This document shows positions 61,951 through 64,000 of a stretch of 64,000 bases of DNA, piece by piece. The first letter of the stretch is position 1. Each line of letters starts with the position of its first letter. The DNA lies in NCBI RefSeq assembly GCF_040712315.1, contig NC_134023.1, positions 61,214,757 to 61,278,756 of the forward strand. The letters run 5' to 3'. A model generated the notes under the pieces. It was not told where the DNA came from. It did not search any database and worked only from the letters and a program-made list of their open reading frames with translations. The DNA is from Castanea sativa. Lineage: Eukaryota > Streptophyta > Magnoliopsida > Fagales > Fagaceae. The position numbers and the translations under genes were made by a program.

Positions 61951-62967
61951 TTACTGATCAACAACCAAGGAGACCACCCCATTAACAAGCTTCTCACTCT
62001 CTACAACCACCACATTATTAGACACATTGGTCACTGCATGTGCTGTAAATTTAGGCTCTCCTAGAGTGTGAAATGAGTACTGCAAATGACTAATCCTGTT
62101 GGGAAATAGTAGCACCGACGAAAAATCAGCCACCCACCTCGTCCCATTTCCGGCCACCCTTAGTTTTCCAACGGTTGATTTCAAGCTCAAACCATTCACA
62201 TTGTTCCTATCAATCACCACTTGATCAATGTCAGTGAATTGTCCATCCAATGTTATTATAGGAACCATACTTTGCCCTGGTCCACTACTAAACATGTTAT
62301 CCACAATGTTTAACCCTGAGATTTTACCCTTAATCGATTTCAAGACCACAGTAGCATCCCCATAGAAGAATCCATTAGTAACATGGACTTGAACTGGGTC
62401 TTCCATGACTATAGAATTGTAATCCAAGTAACAATTATCAATTCTAGTTTGTGAATATCCACCTAGTTTCACCAATATTCCAATCCCACCAAAAAATGAT
62501 GCCTTGTTGTAACAATGTACCCCTGTGATTATATTTGCCTGACCTCTTAATACAATTCCAATTGCTGCTGAGAAAATTGCAACGTCTGTGACTGCATTGT
62601 CATTACTTGCTAGGTCAATGGCAGTGCCTGAGTAATTCCTTTCATTTTTATCACCACCAATTGTTGAGTGTTGTCCAAGAAAGCAGCTTGATATGAAGGT
62701 TTCATGGCCTCTTTGCACTAGAATTCCTTGGGTTGTGAAGTGGAGAAAGAAGCAATTGTTTATGCGAATTCTAGCTGAATCAACAATGTAAATCCCTCCT
62801 CCTCTGTAGCTTGAATCAAAGAGTACGTCCCGGAAGGTGATGTCCTCATAGTAAAAGCCAGCATTTTGGACCTTATTTTCTGTATTTGGAGAATTTGGTG
62901 ACCATAGTTCAATGAGGTGTCGATCACCAGGAAATGTATCTGAAGCTCTCAAAGTTCCTCCACGTAC
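61951..62967 (-). CDS. QRT3: QRT3-like polygalacturonase, last exon (gene runs off the window)
   Basis: The minus-strand exon begins after acceptor CAATTAG with GTACGTGGAGGAACT (RGGTLRASDTFPGDRHLIEL) and stops at TAA 61951-61953, about 338 residues. It matches the central and C-terminal right-handed beta-helix (pectate lyase 3 fold) of QUARTET3-type polygalacturonases: YYEDITFRDVLFDSSYRGGG, INNCFFLHFTTQGILVQRGH, CFLGQHSTIGGD, GTAIDLASNDNAVTDVAIFS and GGIGILVKLGGYSQTRIDNC. QRT3 degrades pectin of the pollen-mother-cell wall so tetrads separate; a paralog may act elsewhere. The family is near 480 residues, so about 140 N-terminal residues with the signal peptide should lie upstream beyond 64000. 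The frame is fully open, so it looks functional. No upstream exon was seen in 62968-64000. Confidence 0.92.
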   Translation of the reverse strand, partial: VRGGTLRASDTFPGDRHLIELWSPNSPNTENKVQNAGFYYEDITFRDVLFDSSYRGGGIYIVDSARIRINNCFFLHFTTQGILVQRGHETFISSCFLGQHSTIGGDKNERNYSGTAIDLASNDNAVTDVAIFSAAIGIVLRGQANIITGVHCYNKASFFGGIGILVKLGGYSQTRIDNCYLDYNSIVMEDPVQVHVTNGFFYGDATVVLKSIKGKISGLNIVDNMFSSGPGQSMVPIITLDGQFTDIDQVVIDRNNVNGLSLKSTVGKLRVAGNGTRWVADFSSVLLFPNRISHLQYSFHTLGEPKFTAHAVTNVSNNVVVVESEKLVNGVVSLVVDQ

Positions 62968-63045
62968 CTAATTGACCGTGCCAATATCATTTTTTAAGTT
63001 AAAATAATTGTTTTTGGGAAAAGAGAATGAACTTGTTTAACTATA

Positions 63046-63188
63046 GGGTGGTTTGGTATAGGATTTTGAATAACAATTTTCAGTTTTTAAATAACATTAC
63101 ATATATTTTTACACATTTTTTCACTCACACGTATTTCTAAAAAATATAAACAACGTTACTACTTAGAACAATGTTACCAAACATGCCG
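63046..63188. mobile_element. hAT-like MITE, 143 bp, in QRT3 intron
   Basis: Inverted ends GGGTGGTTTGGTA and TACCAAACATGCCG are imperfect. Flanks are TAACTATA (63038-63045) and TAATTATT (63189-63196), 6 of 8 identical. It lies in the presumed intron upstream of the QRT3 exon. Confidence 0.5.
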
Positions 63189-63196
63189 TAATTATT

Positions 63197-64000
63197 TAAA
63201 ACAATTAGAAAAATAAGTTCATTATTCTTCAAAAGTATTTGACTATTTCTTCCAGGTATATAGTTTTTCTATTCTGTTACACATATCTAGTAATATGCTC
63301 TTGACTAAATTAGTATAAGTCATTATTTTTTAAAGAAAAAAGTTAACAAATATTTTATGGATATTGATTTAGGCTTTAAAAAAAGTTTTGATATAAATTT
63401 CAGGAAAAATGTAAAAAAATCAATTGTATTTTTCTTTTCATATTAAATTGTTTTTAAAATATTTCATAAACCAATATTTTTAAATTATCAAATAACTTTT
63501 CTCTATTAACAATTGGGCTAAGGAACCAGTTAACATATGACTTTTTTTTCCTAATATTGTTGTAGACTAGTAGGTATTATAAAGAGAGAAAATGGTCAAA
63601 AAATTTGAATTTTTAAATGAATTTGATGTTGAAGGTAGAGAGTTTAACGACGCATTAATGATGAATATTAAGTTGCAAGAAGGGGCAGTTCCGGTGTTTA
63701 ATGCATGTCCCTGCCCTGCATAGAAGGCAGAGCACAGGCTGTAACATGCAATGCAACGTGGCACGTGCAGCAAATACACGTGCAACACTTTGAATGTTAA
63801 TCTATGAAATGCACGTATATCAAAAACGCATTCAACGAAACAAAAGTGCTTTATATATCTTCTACTAGATTTTATTTTTTTTTTAAATAGTTATATTATA
63901 AGTCCGTTTGGATATAATTAAAAATTGAAAACTAAAAATATTGTAATAAAATAATTTTTAAATGTGTTAATGGTATCGTGGGGCTTATTTTTAATATTTT
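63197..64000. other. Presumed QRT3 intron or upstream DNA
   Basis: AT-rich with no exon-like block on the minus strand. The 63567-63788 ORF (minus) shows no beta-helix motif. Confidence 0.45.

Overview
The window is AT-rich plant nuclear DNA, most likely from a dicot and possibly a woody one. The evidence is spliced genes with typical plant introns, a plant SINA-type ubiquitin ligase, a QRT3-like exon, DC1 repeats, plant-type solo LTRs, MITEs, tRNA-derived SINEs and a LINE with a plant RNase H domain. The taxonomic guess is inference only. Genes are sparse: one complete-looking gene, one edge-truncated gene, one decayed DC1 gene, several gene fragments and two copies of a candidate small gene.

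Layout. 1-20.4 kb is repeat-rich: paired LTR-type repeats, solo LTRs with target-site duplications (TSDs), several MITEs, and a 5.7 kb duplicon (about 1450-7137). The duplicon carries the 3' exon of a SINA gene, a candidate 96-residue membrane ORF and a UMP-synthase exon 1 fragment. 20.4-24.9 kb holds two copies of one sequence. One copy contains a 5'-truncated LINE and the other preserves the near-empty site. 26.9-29.3 kb is a DC1 (Cys/His-rich C1) pseudogene with a duplicated upstream region. 29.3-33 kb holds little beyond a decayed reading frame. 33.2-42.1 kb contains a solo LTR and the second copy of the duplicon, enlarged by a 2.5 kb LTR insertion. 42.2-45.3 kb has minisatellites inside an LTR-type element. 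45.3-52 kb is low in coding signal and contains a diverged internal duplication. 52.2-57.9 kb (minus strand) is the intact SINA E3 ligase gene. 59.1-60.0 kb is a solo LTR that split a hairpin. 61.95-62.97 kb (minus) is the last exon of a QRT3-like gene that continues past the right edge.

How the parts relate. The intact SINA gene looks like the source of the SINA fragments at 2.3-3.1 kb and 34.7-35.5 kb. It lacks the insertions found in them, so it gives the empty sites for a MITE, a 0.5 kb solo LTR and the 2.5 kb LTR. This gives a relative order: a fragment of the 3' part was copied, a foldback MITE and a small LTR inserted, the composite was duplicated together with the UMPS fragment, and finally the 2.5 kb LTR entered one copy. 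No LTR element found here keeps gag or pol coding sequence. The LTR elements are all solo or internal-less, which suggests repeated unequal recombination. The most unusual item is the small two-exon ORF inside the duplicon, open at 96 codons in both copies although the flanking DNA carries indels.

All boundaries were read by eye. No alignment, database search or expression data were available.
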